From: CAZHHH01 sp052400685
GTDB taxonomy: Bacteria > Bacteroidota > Bacteroidia > Bacteroidales > Marinilabiliaceae
Assembly: GCA_052400685.1 (NCBI GenBank)
Contig: JBQTGJ010000001.1
Length of the DNA: 64,000 nt
Strand: one strand, 5' to 3'
Below the pieces are notes generated by a model. It was not told the DNA's origin. It did no database searches and saw nothing but the letters and a program-made list of their open reading frames with translations. The translations under genes and the position numbers were made by a program. This document shows, piece after piece, positions 7,786-17,493 of the stretch; position 1 is the first letter of the stretch; each line of letters begins with the position of its first letter.

Positions 7786-8355
7786 CCCGTTGCTTTTTCT
7801 CCGAAAGGAATTTAACAAAATTGCTTCTCTGATAATACTATAAAATCTGCAAGGGGTATTTCATTAAACAACTAAATCTAGCACTTTTTTTAGAGATGTT
7901 TTAAATGTTATTTCCTGACCAATAGAACTATATGTGTTTTTTAAGGGGCGGCTAATTATTAATATTTTACAACTTTTATATTTGATTGTATTAACTGCCA
8001 GAGGTTATCCTTAGCACGAATATTGTTTTTAGTAACATACGTGCCAGTAAGTAACGATTTTACTATTAACTGGGAACAATGGGCATTGTTGAAGCTGTTA
8101 AGTAATCTTAATTTTGAATTAACCTACTACTAATAGATGGAAGACTTTATTTAATCCTTGTGCCTGTACTTTTGCTTGTTTCATGCATTGCATCTGTTTT
8201 ATTAAAAAGTGGTAAGAATACGATGGCGGTAAATATTAAAGCTTTAATGGTTTTAAGTGTTGCTGGTATCGCATGATGGTGTAGAATAAGTTAGTATTAT
8301 AAATCATTCAGGTAATATTAGTTTAGGGTGAGAGTGAATAATAAATTAGGAATTT
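7786..8355. other. Intergenic region with a decayed lipoprotein-like start
   Basis: No intact gene. A frame at 8118-8276 reads RLYLILVPVLLLVSCIAS, an excellent lipoprotein signal with a Cys lipobox, then continues for ~27 residues and stops. There is no ATG, GTG or TTG in the right place. I read it as the ruined start of a former secreted-lipoprotein gene. The rest is AT-rich and presumably contains the promoter of the lyase gene at 8356. Confidence 0.4.
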
Positions 8356-10518
8356 ATGAAAAGAAGAGAATTTGCGAAGTTAGGTTTATTTTCAGCTGGA
8401 GCGCTTATTTTTCCATTTGGGTGTAGGATGAATTCAACACCTCCAATAATTGGTGGTGATGAAAAGCTTTTTTTGAATGAGCAGGATTTTGAACGAATAA
8501 GAGAAAATATAAAACGTTTTGATTGGGCAAAGAAACGTTTTGAAGTTTTAAAGAATAATGCTTGTAGGTCAGAAGATGAGTATTTTAATAGTCATTGGAG
8601 GGGCAGCTGGCGCCAATGGTCAACCGGACAATATTTGAAATATATAGCAATATATTACCGGCTAACTGGTGAAGACACAAATTTGATTCAGATTAAAAAG
8701 CATCTGATAAATGAATTTAAGTTGGACAAGATGGAAACCCCCTTCAATAAATTAGGGTTGCCGGTCAGCAAGGCAATCTGGTCATGGGGGATGTCTAGAA
8801 TGAATTATTTCTGGGCATGGGACATGGTCAAAAACCATCCACTGATGAGCTCGATCAAGGATGCCTTAATGATCCGTTTTGAAGAGATTACCCGACAGTA
8901 TTTTCAATATGAGGATAACTTTATTGGGCGATTGGGGAATACTCAGTTTTGGGGTATATCAGCAATGGGGGTCATGGGATTTTTAACATCAAATGAAGAA
9001 GCTATTGAACGCTCTATTAACGGTAAATTTGGCTTTAAAACTGTTCTTGAAAATAAAATACGGGATGGTAAGTTTTGGCCTGAACCAACGAATTACACCA
9101 TCCACTATGTATTATGTGCTATGAGTTTATTGGCTGAAGCTTCAAGGATGAATGAGTATGAGGATTTATACCATTATGTATCTCCAGGTGGAGGTTCAAT
9201 GAAAGGTATAATTGACGGATTGTTCGAAATATGCTATCCCCAGGGTTTATTAGTTTCGAATGGAGATGCAGCTTATCGTGCTATCACAAATTCAAATGGA
9301 GAAATAGTTAAGAATCAATATTCTGGAGGATATCTGTTTGATGATCCGTCGGATCGCGTGGTAAACAAATTTGAAATTTTTTATAAGGCCTACAAAGACC
9401 CAAGATATGCATGGGTGATTAACAAGCAAGAAGATCGTTTTTGTTTGGATGTGACTGTGTGGGGTGACAATACGCTTACTCATGGAATACCTTTGGAAAA
9501 CGAAGCGGTTCCATCATTCAAAAGCTCGGTATTTAAGAGGTTTGGACATGCTTTGATCAGCACTGTGGAGGGTGAAGAGTATTGGAATGGTAAAAGTAAT
9601 ATCCTACATGTTCGAAATGGTAATACCACACAATACCACGGAAACGATGATCCTTTCCACATAGACCTCTTTGTAAACGGGAAAATGATATATCTTGACT
9701 GGGATTTAAGCTGGAACTATTTAGCCCCAAAACCTTCAAGAAACAATCGTAATAAAACCCCAATTTCGCATTACAGTTTAGGGCATAATACGGTGGTAGT
9801 CGATAAAAAAGGACCCGATAAGAGAAGGTATCAACTCCCTCAGCGCGTTGAAGAATTCAACGATATTGTTTTTTCTGAGATTGAAGATAGTGGCCGAATG
9901 AAAACAGTCTCGCTTGAGGGATCGATCTATAATGGTGTAACCCAAAGACGAACACTGGGAATAACTCCCAACTATCTTGTTGATATATTCGATTGTGTCA
10001 GTGATGATATTCACACTTATGACTATATTTTACATGATGAAGGCCGCTTTGAATTTTACACAAAAATAGATCTGGAAGATTATGATGATTTTAATAAGGA
10101 TTACAAACTGGAACCGATAGATTCTGAATCAAAGGAAGAAGGTAATTCCTGGTTGAGAAAAGGTAAGAAAGGTTTCGTTAATGAATCCTGGCAGGGTGGT
10201 TTTACCGATGAGGATGAAAAACGTGTCATAATAAATGTTGGAGGCGAAGAGGGGACTGAGGTTTTTGCAACAAACACACCGATGTTTGTCGGCAATGGAT
10301 GGGATGATACGCCTGAGAACATAAAAAGGATCTCCAAGCCAGTACTTATTATCCGACGGGTATGTAAAGCAACAAAATTCATCGTGGTACATCAACTGAC
10401 AAATCTGGATAAACCGTTTAAAGTGAATAGGGAAAGAAATAAAATTGAGATTATTACAGCGGATTATTCGGATGTGATAGAACTAAAAGGTGATAGTATT
10501 TCCCTGACATCGAAATGA
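8356..10518 (+). CDS. Heparinase II/III-family polysaccharide lyase (orphan)
   Basis: 720 residues. The N terminus MKRREFAKLGLFSAG has a twin-arginine-like/hydrophobic signal leading to FPFGC, so it is probably an anchored lipoprotein. Residues ~30-380 are an alpha/alpha barrel typical of alginate-lyase/heparinase enzymes (HWRGSWRQWSTGQYLKYIA, NYTIHYVLCAMSLLAEA). Residues ~390-620 are the heparinase II/III beta-sandwich, with HGNDDPFHIDLFVNG (His428 to His435 region), YSLGHNTVVVD and IFDCVSDDIHTYDYILH. Such enzymes cleave uronic-acid glycans by beta-elimination; the subfamily cannot be set by eye. It stands apart from the main PUL, with metY-folA-thyA between. The leader repeat found before PUL genes occurs just after it (10554), which suggests a shared history. 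It is flanked by two copies of a 62-bp palindromic repeat. Confidence 0.85.
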   Translation: MKRREFAKLGLFSAGALIFPFGCRMNSTPPIIGGDEKLFLNEQDFERIRENIKRFDWAKKRFEVLKNNACRSEDEYFNSHWRGSWRQWSTGQYLKYIAIYYRLTGEDTNLIQIKKHLINEFKLDKMETPFNKLGLPVSKAIWSWGMSRMNYFWAWDMVKNHPLMSSIKDALMIRFEEITRQYFQYEDNFIGRLGNTQFWGISAMGVMGFLTSNEEAIERSINGKFGFKTVLENKIRDGKFWPEPTNYTIHYVLCAMSLLAEASRMNEYEDLYHYVSPGGGSMKGIIDGLFEICYPQGLLVSNGDAAYRAITNSNGEIVKNQYSGGYLFDDPSDRVVNKFEIFYKAYKDPRYAWVINKQEDRFCLDVTVWGDNTLTHGIPLENEAVPSFKSSVFKRFGHALISTVEGEEYWNGKSNILHVRNGNTTQYHGNDDPFHIDLFVNGKMIYLDWDLSWNYLAPKPSRNNRNKTPISHYSLGHNTVVVDKKGPDKRRYQLPQRVEEFNDIVFSEIEDSGRMKTVSLEGSIYNGVTQRRTLGITPNYLVDIFDCVSDDIHTYDYILHDEGRFEFYTKIDLEDYDDFNKDYKLEPIDSESKEEGNSWLRKGKKGFVNESWQGGFTDEDEKRVIINVGGEEGTEVFATNTPMFVGNGWDDTPENIKRISKPVLIIRRVCKATKFIVVHQLTNLDKPFKVNRERNKIEIITADYSDVIELKGDSISLTSK

Positions 10519-10553
10519 TATTTCAGGTTATTTGAATCTTTAACGCATATCTT

Positions 10554-10642
10554 ATGAAACGAGTCATGGAAATTGTTTTACACACAGAAGTATGATTATT
10601 CCGGCGAGTTCCATATGACCTTAAAAAATAAATTATAATCAT
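10554..10642 (+). repeat. Leader repeat unit A (89 bp)
   Basis: Starts ATGAAACGAGTCATGG and ends immediately before ATGAAG at 10643. It contains TTG-N21-TATTCCGG and GAGTTCCATATGACC. Length and ends match units at 28451, 32477 and 33680. The start codon it leads into belongs to a broken gene, so here the unit is stranded. Confidence 0.8.
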
Positions 10643-10752
10643 ATGAAGGTATTAAAAAGATGTGTGTTTCAAGTTTAATTATCGGTCTGTTCCTATTGGT
10701 TTTATATGCTCTTCAGAAGCAAGAAAAATTAATCAAAACAGGCAACAATTAA
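10643..10752 (+). pseudogene. Remnant of a secreted-protein gene start
   Basis: The ATG that follows leader unit A reads MKVLKRCVFQV then stops. A +1 frame from 10660 reads MCVSSLIIGLFLLVLYALQK, a good signal-peptide core, and stops at 10752. A frameshift after MKVLKR would join the two into a normal exported N terminus. The body of the gene is gone. This is likely the relic of another PUL gene. Confidence 0.45.
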
Positions 10753-10862
10753 TATGTAAACAGAAGGACTCAACTTTCCCGGTTCTGTAATGCTTGATTC
10801 TTTAAAAGTTGAAGCTTCGGAGATTAAGGAAACAAACAAAGATTGTGTTTTGAAAGAAGTAA

Positions 10863-10925
10863 TTTATGACGGTCTGCGAAAATTAAAAGTTCCGTGTGAC
10901 AATGACTGGTCACACGGAACTGAAA
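10863..10925 (+). repeat. Palindromic interspersed repeat, copy 2
   Basis: Contains a perfect 13-bp stem, AGTTCCGTGTGAC with GTCACACGGAACT, separated by 8 bases. It matches 7724-7785 almost base for base and in the same direction. The two copies bracket the orphan lyase gene. Confidence 0.75.
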
Positions 10926-10944
10926 TGGTGTTAGCAAGAAATTT

Positions 10945-11030
10945 TCAAGGCTTGTGAAGTCCTGAAAATGTGAGTTTACTCCCGTAATTGACCATTCTGA
11001 GGACTAACGTAGCGCAGAAGTCGGACGCTT
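10945..11030 (+). mobile_element. MITE-like element, partial
   Basis: CAAGGCTTGTGAAGTCCTG, GTGAGTTTACT, TTGACCATTCTGAGGAC and AACGTAGCGCAGAAGTCGGA follow the order of the intact copy at 33452. Left and right termini are eroded. It lies between the decayed gene and the 3' end of metY. Confidence 0.65.
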
Positions 11031-11061
11031 CTGGTAAGCATTTAATATATGCGTTTATTTA

Positions 11062-12345
11062 TCAGGCTTCTAAAGCTTGTTTAATATCTGCAATAATATC
11101 ATCCGCATTTTCGATGCCTACTGAAAAACGGATTAAATCAGGTGCCACGCCGGCAGCTATCAACTGTTCGTCGGTTAACTGGCGGTGTGTGTGACTGGCC
11201 GGATGCAGCACCGAAGTACGTGCATCGGCCACATGGGTCACGATGGCGGCCAACTTCAGGTTATCCATGAATTTAATGGCGACTTCGCGTCCGCCTTTTA
11301 AGCCAAATGACAATACGCCACATGAGCCGTTGGGCAGATATTTCTGGGCGAGGTTGTAGTAGGTGTCATTTTTTAAACCGGGATAATGAATCCATGCCAC
11401 TTCTTGTCGGTTTTGTAAGTATTCGGCAATCTTTTGGGCATTGTTGCAATGTTGCTTCATGCGTAAGTGCATTGATTCCAGCCCCAGGTTGATCAGGAAA
11501 GCATTTTGAGGCGACTGAATGGCACCCAAATCGCGCATTAATTGCACCACCGCTTTGGTGATGAAGGCGCCTTTGCCAAAGGTTTCGGTGTAGGTGATGC
11601 CGTGGTACGACGGGTCGGGCTGGGTGAGTCCCGGGAATTTATCGGCATGGGCATTCCAGTCGAAATTTCCACTGTCAACAATGGCGCCGCCAACGCTGCT
11701 TGCATGGCCATCCATGTATTTTGTGGTTGAATGGGTGACGATATCGGCGCCCCATTCAATGGGCCGGCAGTTAATAGGTGTGGCAAATGTGTTGTCAATG
11801 ATTAAAGGTATGCCATTGCTGTGGGCCACACGAGCGAATTTTTCAATGTCGAGAACCATCACTCCGGGGTTACTGATGGTCTCAGCAAACAGGAGCTTTG
11901 TGTTGGGCCGAATGGCGGCTGCTATCTCTTCTTCTGAAGCATCCTGGTTGACAAAGGTGCTCTCAATCCCCATTTTTTTCATGGTAACGGCCAGCAGGTT
12001 AAAGGTGCCGCCATATATTGCTGATGAGCTAACCACATGGTCGCCGGCTGAGCAGATATTAAAGATGGTGAAAAAGGTGGCTGCCTGTCCGCTACTGGTG
12101 AGCATCGCGGCTGCGCCTCCTTCCAGTTCGGCTATTTTTGCTGCCACCGCGTCATTGGTGGGGTTTTGTAATCTGGAATAGAAATAGCCACTTTCTTCAA
12201 GGTCGAACAAGCGTGCCATTTGCTCGCTGGTCTCATATTTGAATGTGGTGCTTTGATAAATGGGTAATACCCTGGGTTCTCCCTTGCCCGGATGCCATCC
12301 ACCCTGAACGCAGATGGTTTCTTTACTTTGTTTTTGTGTTGACAT
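11062..12345 (-). CDS. metY: O-acetylhomoserine aminocarboxypropyltransferase (sulfhydrylase)
   Basis: 427 residues, full length for the Cys/Met-metabolism PLP enzymes. It makes homocysteine from O-acetylhomoserine and sulfide in the cytoplasm. Seen: the N-terminal TICVQGGWHPG motif, YSRLQNPTNDAVAAKIAELEGG, the Schiff-base lysine in VTHSTTKYMDGH, the LGLESMHLRMKQHCNNA block and a C-terminal RTSVLHPASHTHRQLTDEQL with RFSVGIENADDI. The insertion around DSGNFDWNAHADKFPGLTQP is typical of MetY rather than of MetB or MetC. Start MSTQKQSKETI is 45 bp downstream of folA. The gene lies in a same-strand cluster with folA and thyA, all linked to one-carbon and methionine metabolism. Confidence 0.93.
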   Translation of the reverse strand: MSTQKQSKETICVQGGWHPGKGEPRVLPIYQSTTFKYETSEQMARLFDLEESGYFYSRLQNPTNDAVAAKIAELEGGAAAMLTSSGQAATFFTIFNICSAGDHVVSSSAIYGGTFNLLAVTMKKMGIESTFVNQDASEEEIAAAIRPNTKLLFAETISNPGVMVLDIEKFARVAHSNGIPLIIDNTFATPINCRPIEWGADIVTHSTTKYMDGHASSVGGAIVDSGNFDWNAHADKFPGLTQPDPSYHGITYTETFGKGAFITKAVVQLMRDLGAIQSPQNAFLINLGLESMHLRMKQHCNNAQKIAEYLQNRQEVAWIHYPGLKNDTYYNLAQKYLPNGSCGVLSFGLKGGREVAIKFMDNLKLAAIVTHVADARTSVLHPASHTHRQLTDEQLIAAGVAPDLIRFSVGIENADDIIADIKQALEA

Positions 12346-12389
12346 ATTTTTTGTTCAATTTTTTGATGCTATAATAAAATGACGGGTCT

Positions 12390-12884
12390 TTAATCTTTTC
12401 TTTTTAAATTTTCATAGCTGTAGGTTAATCCGTTTTTTTCATCGGTCATCGGGCCTTCCTGTTCTACCATATCCCAATCATCGTAATTGATATCAGGAAA
12501 CCAGGTGTCGGCATTTCTAAAGGAGTGATGAATGTGTGTGATGAGGAGGTGGTTGGCCAGCGGCATGAACATTTTATATATTTCGCCGCCACCAATAACG
12601 AATAACCTGGATTCATTTTTACAAAGGCTAACAACTTCTTTTGCTGTTGTTGCCATTTCGCAGCCGGGAAGTTTAAGTTCTTTGTTTCGCGTGAGCACGA
12701 TGTTTCGGCGGTTTGGAAGTGCGCCTTTGGGCAATGCCTCAAAGGTTTTGCGCCCCATAACAATGGCATGGCCGGTGGTTAGTCGTTTAAAACGTTTCAG
12801 GTCGCCGCTGATGTAAGCCAGCTGATCATGTTTAAATCCAATGGCCAGCTGTTCGTCGATGGCAACGATGATTGTAATTTTCAT
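12390..12884 (-). CDS. folA: Dihydrofolate reductase
   Basis: 164 residues, normal length. It reduces dihydrofolate with NADPH, regenerating the cofactor consumed by ThyA. Seen: ITIIVAIDEQLAIGF, SGDLKRFKRLTTGHAIVMGRKTFEALP, NIVLTRN, LFVIGGGEIYKMF and the late ADTWFPDI. The active-site acidic residue in SGDLKRFK is kept. The usual Trp/Pro positions just before it are Ala/Ser, as in many Bacteroidota DHFRs. It is 9 bp from thyA, so they form an operon. Confidence 0.95.
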   Translation of the reverse strand: MKITIIVAIDEQLAIGFKHDQLAYISGDLKRFKRLTTGHAIVMGRKTFEALPKGALPNRRNIVLTRNKELKLPGCEMATTAKEVVSLCKNESRLFVIGGGEIYKMFMPLANHLLITHIHHSFRNADTWFPDINYDDWDMVEQEGPMTDEKNGLTYSYENLKRKD

Positions 12885-12893
12885 AGATGTTGT

Positions 12894-13688
12894 TTATACC
12901 GAGATGGCACCTTTGATATGCGGGTGCGGATTGTAGTTGGATAGTTCAAAGTCTTCGTATTGAAACGCGTCGATTGTTTTAACAGCCGGGTTAATGGTCA
13001 TCGTGGGCAATGGCCTTGGTTCACGACTGATTTGCAGTTTTACCTGTTCAATATGGTTGGTGTAGATGTGCGCATCGCCCAGTGTATGTACAAAATCACC
13101 CGGTTTAAGACCCGTTACCTGCGCTACCATCATTGTGAGCAGCGCATATGACGCGATGTTAAAGGGAACTCCGAGAAAGATGTCGGCACTGCGCTGATAG
13201 AGCTGGCAGCTCAGCCTGCCGTTGGCTACATAAAACTGAAACAGGATGTGACATGGCGGCAATTGCATGTCGTCTATCTGCCCAACATTCCAGGCACTAA
13301 CCAGATGACGGCGCGAATTGGGGTTGTGTTGTATTGAGTCGATGACCTGTTTTATCTGGTCGATATTACCTCCTTTGTAGTCGGGCCACGAACGCCATTG
13401 GTAACCATAAATTGGCCCCAGCTCCCCATCTTCTTTGGCCCATTCATTCCATATCTTTACCCCGTTATTCTGAAGGTAGGAAACATTGGTGCTCCCTTGC
13501 AGAAACCATAACAGTTCATAAATAATGGATTTTAAATGTACTTTTTTGGTCGTAACCAATGGGAAACCTTCTTCCAGGTTAAACCGCATCTGATGACCAA
13601 ATACGCTGATGGTGCCCGTGCCTGTGCGGTCTTCCTTTTTAACGCCTTCCTTTAGCACTCGTTTTATGAGGTCGAGATATGCTTGCAT
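12894..13688 (-). CDS. thyA: Thymidylate synthase
   Basis: 264 residues, the classical short-form length. It methylates dUMP using methylene-tetrahydrofolate. Seen: RTGTGTISVFGHQMRFNL (substrate Arg), WNEWAKEDGELGPIYGYQWR, RRHLVSAWNV, the catalytic Cys in LPPCHILFQFYV, QRSADIFLGVPFNIASYALL, GDFVHTLGDAHIYTNH and the C-terminal PHPHIKGAISV. First gene of the minus-strand thyA-folA-metY cluster. Its promoter should lie in 13689-13760, before a MITE copy. Confidence 0.96.
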   Translation of the reverse strand: MQAYLDLIKRVLKEGVKKEDRTGTGTISVFGHQMRFNLEEGFPLVTTKKVHLKSIIYELLWFLQGSTNVSYLQNNGVKIWNEWAKEDGELGPIYGYQWRSWPDYKGGNIDQIKQVIDSIQHNPNSRRHLVSAWNVGQIDDMQLPPCHILFQFYVANGRLSCQLYQRSADIFLGVPFNIASYALLTMMVAQVTGLKPGDFVHTLGDAHIYTNHIEQVKLQISREPRPLPTMTINPAVKTIDAFQYEDFELSNYNPHPHIKGAISV

Positions 13689-13759
13689 GGATTCTGTCTT
13701 TTTTGTGAGAGGGTAAATTTAAACATTTTAAATATTATCAAGCAGTGCTATTATACTAA

Positions 13760-13905
13760 TTCGTGCCTGCCTATAAAGTCAGGCGTTTGAATTGGAAAAT
13801 TCAAATCCGGGGCTGCGAAGTCCAAAAAAAATATGAATCTATTGTGGTATATGACTTTTTTGAGCACTAGCATAATGCGGAAGCTGGATTTTTCTTGCCA
13901 GCACT
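13760..13905 (+). mobile_element. MITE-like element, near full length, diverged
   Basis: Left end CGTGCCTGCCTATAAAGTC, then GCGTTTGAATTGGAAAATTC, GGGGCTGCGAAGTCC, TGAGCACTAGCATAATGCGG and right end TTGCCAGCACTA. The length is close to the 145 bp of the intact copy. It sits in the intergenic region between divergent thyA and susC. The remaining bases to 14287 are AT-rich and hold the susC promoter region. Confidence 0.7.
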
Positions 13906-14173
13906 ATATCAGCCAATAAACGATAATGATAGTCTGTTAGTAGCGGAATACTATCACCAATGTTCCAAAATAAGACACTTGTGACAACTTGTTATATATA
14001 TGCCACATATTTGAAGTATTAGGACAAAGTGTTTTTGTTTATTGAGCATATTTTTGTGAAGGTAGATAAAGTATTTTGTATGAATATTAAAAGGATGATA
14101 AATGAAATTAAAGTTTGTAAAACGATATCTGGCCGTTTCTTGTTTTTTAGTGGAAGACAAGCTGTTTAAATGG

Positions 14174-14202
14174 TTGACAACACATGTAATATTATGAGTT
14201 TG
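14174..14202 (+). promoter_or_regulatory. Candidate promoter for the first susC operon
   Basis: TTG at 14174-14176, 18 bases, then TGAGTTTG at 14195-14202. This differs at one position from the Bacteroidota -7 consensus TAnnTTTG. It would give a leader of about 80 bases before the ATG at 14288. A perfect TATTTTTG at 14049-14056 is an alternative further upstream but lacks a clear -33 partner. Confidence 0.35.
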
Positions 14203-14287
14203 ATTGCAAATCGATGATCTTAAGTCTTGTTAACAGACTTATTAGTTATTAAAGAACAAAATTATTTAACAGATCAAATTTTTATAT

Positions 14288-17200
14288 ATGGAAATGCACG
14301 GTTTATTTCGTTTGGCGAAAAATCATCTTCGTTACCTAATTGTCATTTTACTATTGTTGACAGTTAACTCCGGATACGCACAGGAAAATAGAAATGCGCT
14401 ATCTGGTTTGACTATTGAGGGGCAGGTTATTGATGATGAGGGGATCTCTATTATAGGCGTTACGGTAATAGAAAAGGGAACGACTAATGGGACGATCACA
14501 GATGTGAATGGGAATTTTACACTTGTTACTAAGAGTAATGAACCTACATTACTTTTTTCGTTTATCGGGTTGGTAAGTCGCGAAATAAAAGTAACGGATA
14601 ATAATAAGAAGCTCTATGTAAGGATGACCTCTAGTGCTATTAATATCGATGAAGTTGTTGTTGTAGGATATGGTGTTCAGGAAAAGGAGAGTTTGCTTTC
14701 GGCAATTGATCAGGTTAGTGGGGAGAATATTGAAAAAATTGGGGCATCAAATGTTTCAGCCGCATTAAGTGGCTTGTCTCCTGGTTTACTGTCAATGTCA
14801 ACCAGCGGACAGCCTGGCGCTGACCAATCGGACCTCTACATCAGGGGGCGCTCTTCATTAAATGATGATAAGGCACTTGTTGTTGTTGATGGAATAAAAA
14901 TAGAGGGTGGTTTTGAATATATGGATCCTGAAGAAATATCTTCGGTTAGTATATTGAAAGATGCAGCTGCAACTGCTGTTTATGGTGTTGAAGGTGCTAA
15001 TGGTGTTGTTATTATTACAACCAAACGGGGTCATAAAGGAAAAGCCAGAGTCTCCGTTAATGCCGATTTTACACTGAAACAGCCCACCGAACCTCTTGAT
15101 TTGCTGGGTTCCTACGACTCGCATTCTCTGTATAATGTTGCTGCCAAAAACGATAACCAATGGAGTAAATTAACGAGTGATGAAGCACTTCAGCATTACA
15201 AGGATCAGGATTTACCTTATATCTATCCTGATGTAAATTGGTACGACGAGACAGTGCGCTCCTTCGCATTTGCTTCAAGAAGTAATATAACGGTTTCAGG
15301 CGGAAGTGATTTGGTTAATTACTTTACAACGGTGGGGTATTCCTACGAAGGTGATGCTTTTAAAAAGGGCGATTTTGAGTTGCCTTACGATTCACAAAAT
15401 TATTTTCATAAAGTAACTTATCGTACGAATCTTGATTTTCAAATTTCTCCTACAACAACGTTCAGCACCGATTTTGCAGGCCGTTTTGAGGAACAAAATG
15501 AAAGTGGTGATTTGGATGAGATCATGAATAATATGTTTGAGTATCCATCCTGGGCAACACCCACATATTATCCGTCTGACATTTTGGATTCATATCCTGA
15601 TTCAAATCCTTTTGCGCCGGCGTATGGGCAAATCAGATATGCCGGTAATTCTGAATTTACAAATAGCGACAATCCGTATATGTCCTTATATGGAAATGGG
15701 GTCACTGCAATTAGGCGAAATGTATTAACCGCCAATTTCGTGTTAAAGCAAAAACTCGATTTTATTACTAAAGGATTATCGGTTTCAGGTCGGTACAATT
15801 TGTCTGCTAATTATGCCTATACTCAAGATGTTGATTATAGTGCTGAGCAGTATGTGTTGGCGCCTGACGGTTCGTGGTCGAATCTTAGCAACGATGAGGA
15901 TATTCAACAAAAAGCGCAGTTAAGTAGTCAAGACGCAAAATCAAAAAGTGATCGTTATTATTATAATGTTCAATTTGATTATAAACGTTCTTTTGGAAGT
16001 CACCATGTTTCAGCTTTAGGGCTTTGGAGTAGAAGTAAAAGAGTTTCCGGCAGTAATTTTCCAGACTATAAAGAAGATTGGGTGGGACGTGCCACTTATA
16101 ATTTCAGAAAAAAATATTTAATGGAATTAAGTGGGGCCTACAATGGTACCGATCGTTTCTTGCCGGGAAATCAATTTGGTTTTTTCCCTTCCGGATCCAT
16201 AGGTTGGGATATAGCCAAAGAATCTTTTGTAAAAGACAAATTTGATTTTTTAAACCAGCTTAAGCTGCGTTATAGTATCGGACAATCGGGAAGTGAAGCT
16301 GGCTCTACCAAGAGAATGTATTTCGGCTCTTTTGTTTATGCCGATAAAGGCGATGATATTGATGGTACAAAAGCTGAAGGGTATGGAGATATGTACTTTG
16401 GTGAGTATTTTGGAGATCAGGGCGGCTATGTGAGAGAAGATGAGGTTGGAAACCCAAATGCAACCTGGGAAACTGCCACCAAACAAAATCTGGGCGTCGA
16501 TTTTGCTCTGTTTAACAAGAGGATTAGTGGTAGTGTTGAGCTTTTTAACGAAAAACGTGAAAATATTTTTCTGGATCCATCTAATACCATTCCTCTTTAT
16601 TATGGTTCAACGGCAACATTTAAAGATGCAAATATTGGAGAGGTTCAAAAACATGGTTACGAAATTTCACTTAATTATTCAGAAGCGCTTAAAAACGGAA
16701 TAAGCTATTATGTTCGGCTAACTTACGGTTTTAACGAAAATAGGGTGGTTGTTGCCAGTGAACCTTCCGAAACGCCTGAATACCAATCGCAGGAAGAAAA
16801 ACCCATTGGCACCAATCAAGTTTATATTACCGATGGTTATTTAAATAGTATAGATGAGGTTCTTAATTATGTGACGCCAAGTTTTGGTGGAACTCAATGG
16901 CAGCCCGGAGATTTGATGTATGTCGATTACAATGGTGATGGCATGATTGAGTCGGAAGGAGATAAAATCTATTATGGATCGCCAAAGCTTCCGCAAACAC
17001 AATATGGAATAACCATTGGTGGGCAATACAAGAATTGGAGTGCCAAAATATTTGCCACTGGAGTTGGGTCCCGTAGCATTAATGGGAGTAGTTACCTGGT
17101 ACCGTTTCGGAGTGAATTGGCTGTTGGTGCCAGAGACATCCATTCCGATTATTGGACGCCGGAGAACCTGGATGCTTCTTATCCTACACTTCATGCTATT

Positions 17201-17461
17201 AGCGATGGATATAGCCGAATTAATCAAGCCAGCACATTTCAACTATTGGATGCCTCGTATTTCAGAATTAAAAATGCTGAAATAGCTTATAGCTTTAATA
17301 TCAAAAAAAATCGGTTTGGCGTTGATCAACTGAGATTGACGCTTTCGGGTTATAACCTTTTAACATTTTCAGATATTGATGTTGGTGATCCGGAATTATC
17401 AGGGCCTAATAATTACCCTATAATGAGACGGTATACATTGGGATTTAAATTAGACTTCTAA
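14288..17461 (+). CDS. SusC-type TonB-dependent outer-membrane transporter
   Basis: 1057 residues, typical SusC size. Signal peptide to about residue 32 (LIVILLLLTVNSGYAQ). CarboxypepD_reg-like domain at ~43-112 (GQVIDDEGISIIGVTVIEKG). The TonB-box region DEVVVVGYG is followed by the plug domain at ~120-235 (LYIRGRSSLNDDKALVVVDG, ILKDAAATAVYGVEGANGVV). The rest is beta-barrel, ending YTLGFKLDF. It imports oligosaccharides with its SusD partner, whose gene starts 32 bp downstream. ATG at 14294 is an equally possible start. First gene of the left PUL arm. Confidence 0.95.
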   Translation: MEMHGLFRLAKNHLRYLIVILLLLTVNSGYAQENRNALSGLTIEGQVIDDEGISIIGVTVIEKGTTNGTITDVNGNFTLVTKSNEPTLLFSFIGLVSREIKVTDNNKKLYVRMTSSAINIDEVVVVGYGVQEKESLLSAIDQVSGENIEKIGASNVSAALSGLSPGLLSMSTSGQPGADQSDLYIRGRSSLNDDKALVVVDGIKIEGGFEYMDPEEISSVSILKDAAATAVYGVEGANGVVIITTKRGHKGKARVSVNADFTLKQPTEPLDLLGSYDSHSLYNVAAKNDNQWSKLTSDEALQHYKDQDLPYIYPDVNWYDETVRSFAFASRSNITVSGGSDLVNYFTTVGYSYEGDAFKKGDFELPYDSQNYFHKVTYRTNLDFQISPTTTFSTDFAGRFEEQNESGDLDEIMNNMFEYPSWATPTYYPSDILDSYPDSNPFAPAYGQIRYAGNSEFTNSDNPYMSLYGNGVTAIRRNVLTANFVLKQKLDFITKGLSVSGRYNLSANYAYTQDVDYSAEQYVLAPDGSWSNLSNDEDIQQKAQLSSQDAKSKSDRYYYNVQFDYKRSFGSHHVSALGLWSRSKRVSGSNFPDYKEDWVGRATYNFRKKYLMELSGAYNGTDRFLPGNQFGFFPSGSIGWDIAKESFVKDKFDFLNQLKLRYSIGQSGSEAGSTKRMYFGSFVYADKGDDIDGTKAEGYGDMYFGEYFGDQGGYVREDEVGNPNATWETATKQNLGVDFALFNKRISGSVELFNEKRENIFLDPSNTIPLYYGSTATFKDANIGEVQKHGYEISLNYSEALKNGISYYVRLTYGFNENRVVVASEPSETPEYQSQEEKPIGTNQVYITDGYLNSIDEVLNYVTPSFGGTQWQPGDLMYVDYNGDGMIESEGDKIYYGSPKLPQTQYGITIGGQYKNWSAKIFATGVGSRSINGSSYLVPFRSELAVGARDIHSDYWTPENLDASYPTLHAISDGYSRINQASTFQLLDASYFRIKNAEIAYSFNIKKNRFGVDQLRLTLSGYNLLTFSDIDVGDPELSGPNNYPIMRRYTLGFKLDF

Positions 17462-17493
17462 ACAGTTTTCTGAAAACATAAAATGTTAATACA

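Noticed and set aside
10554..10642. Treating the MKR mini-frames in leader units as genes
   Set aside because: Their lengths and sequences differ from unit to unit and some are 4 codons. There is no sign of selection on a peptide.
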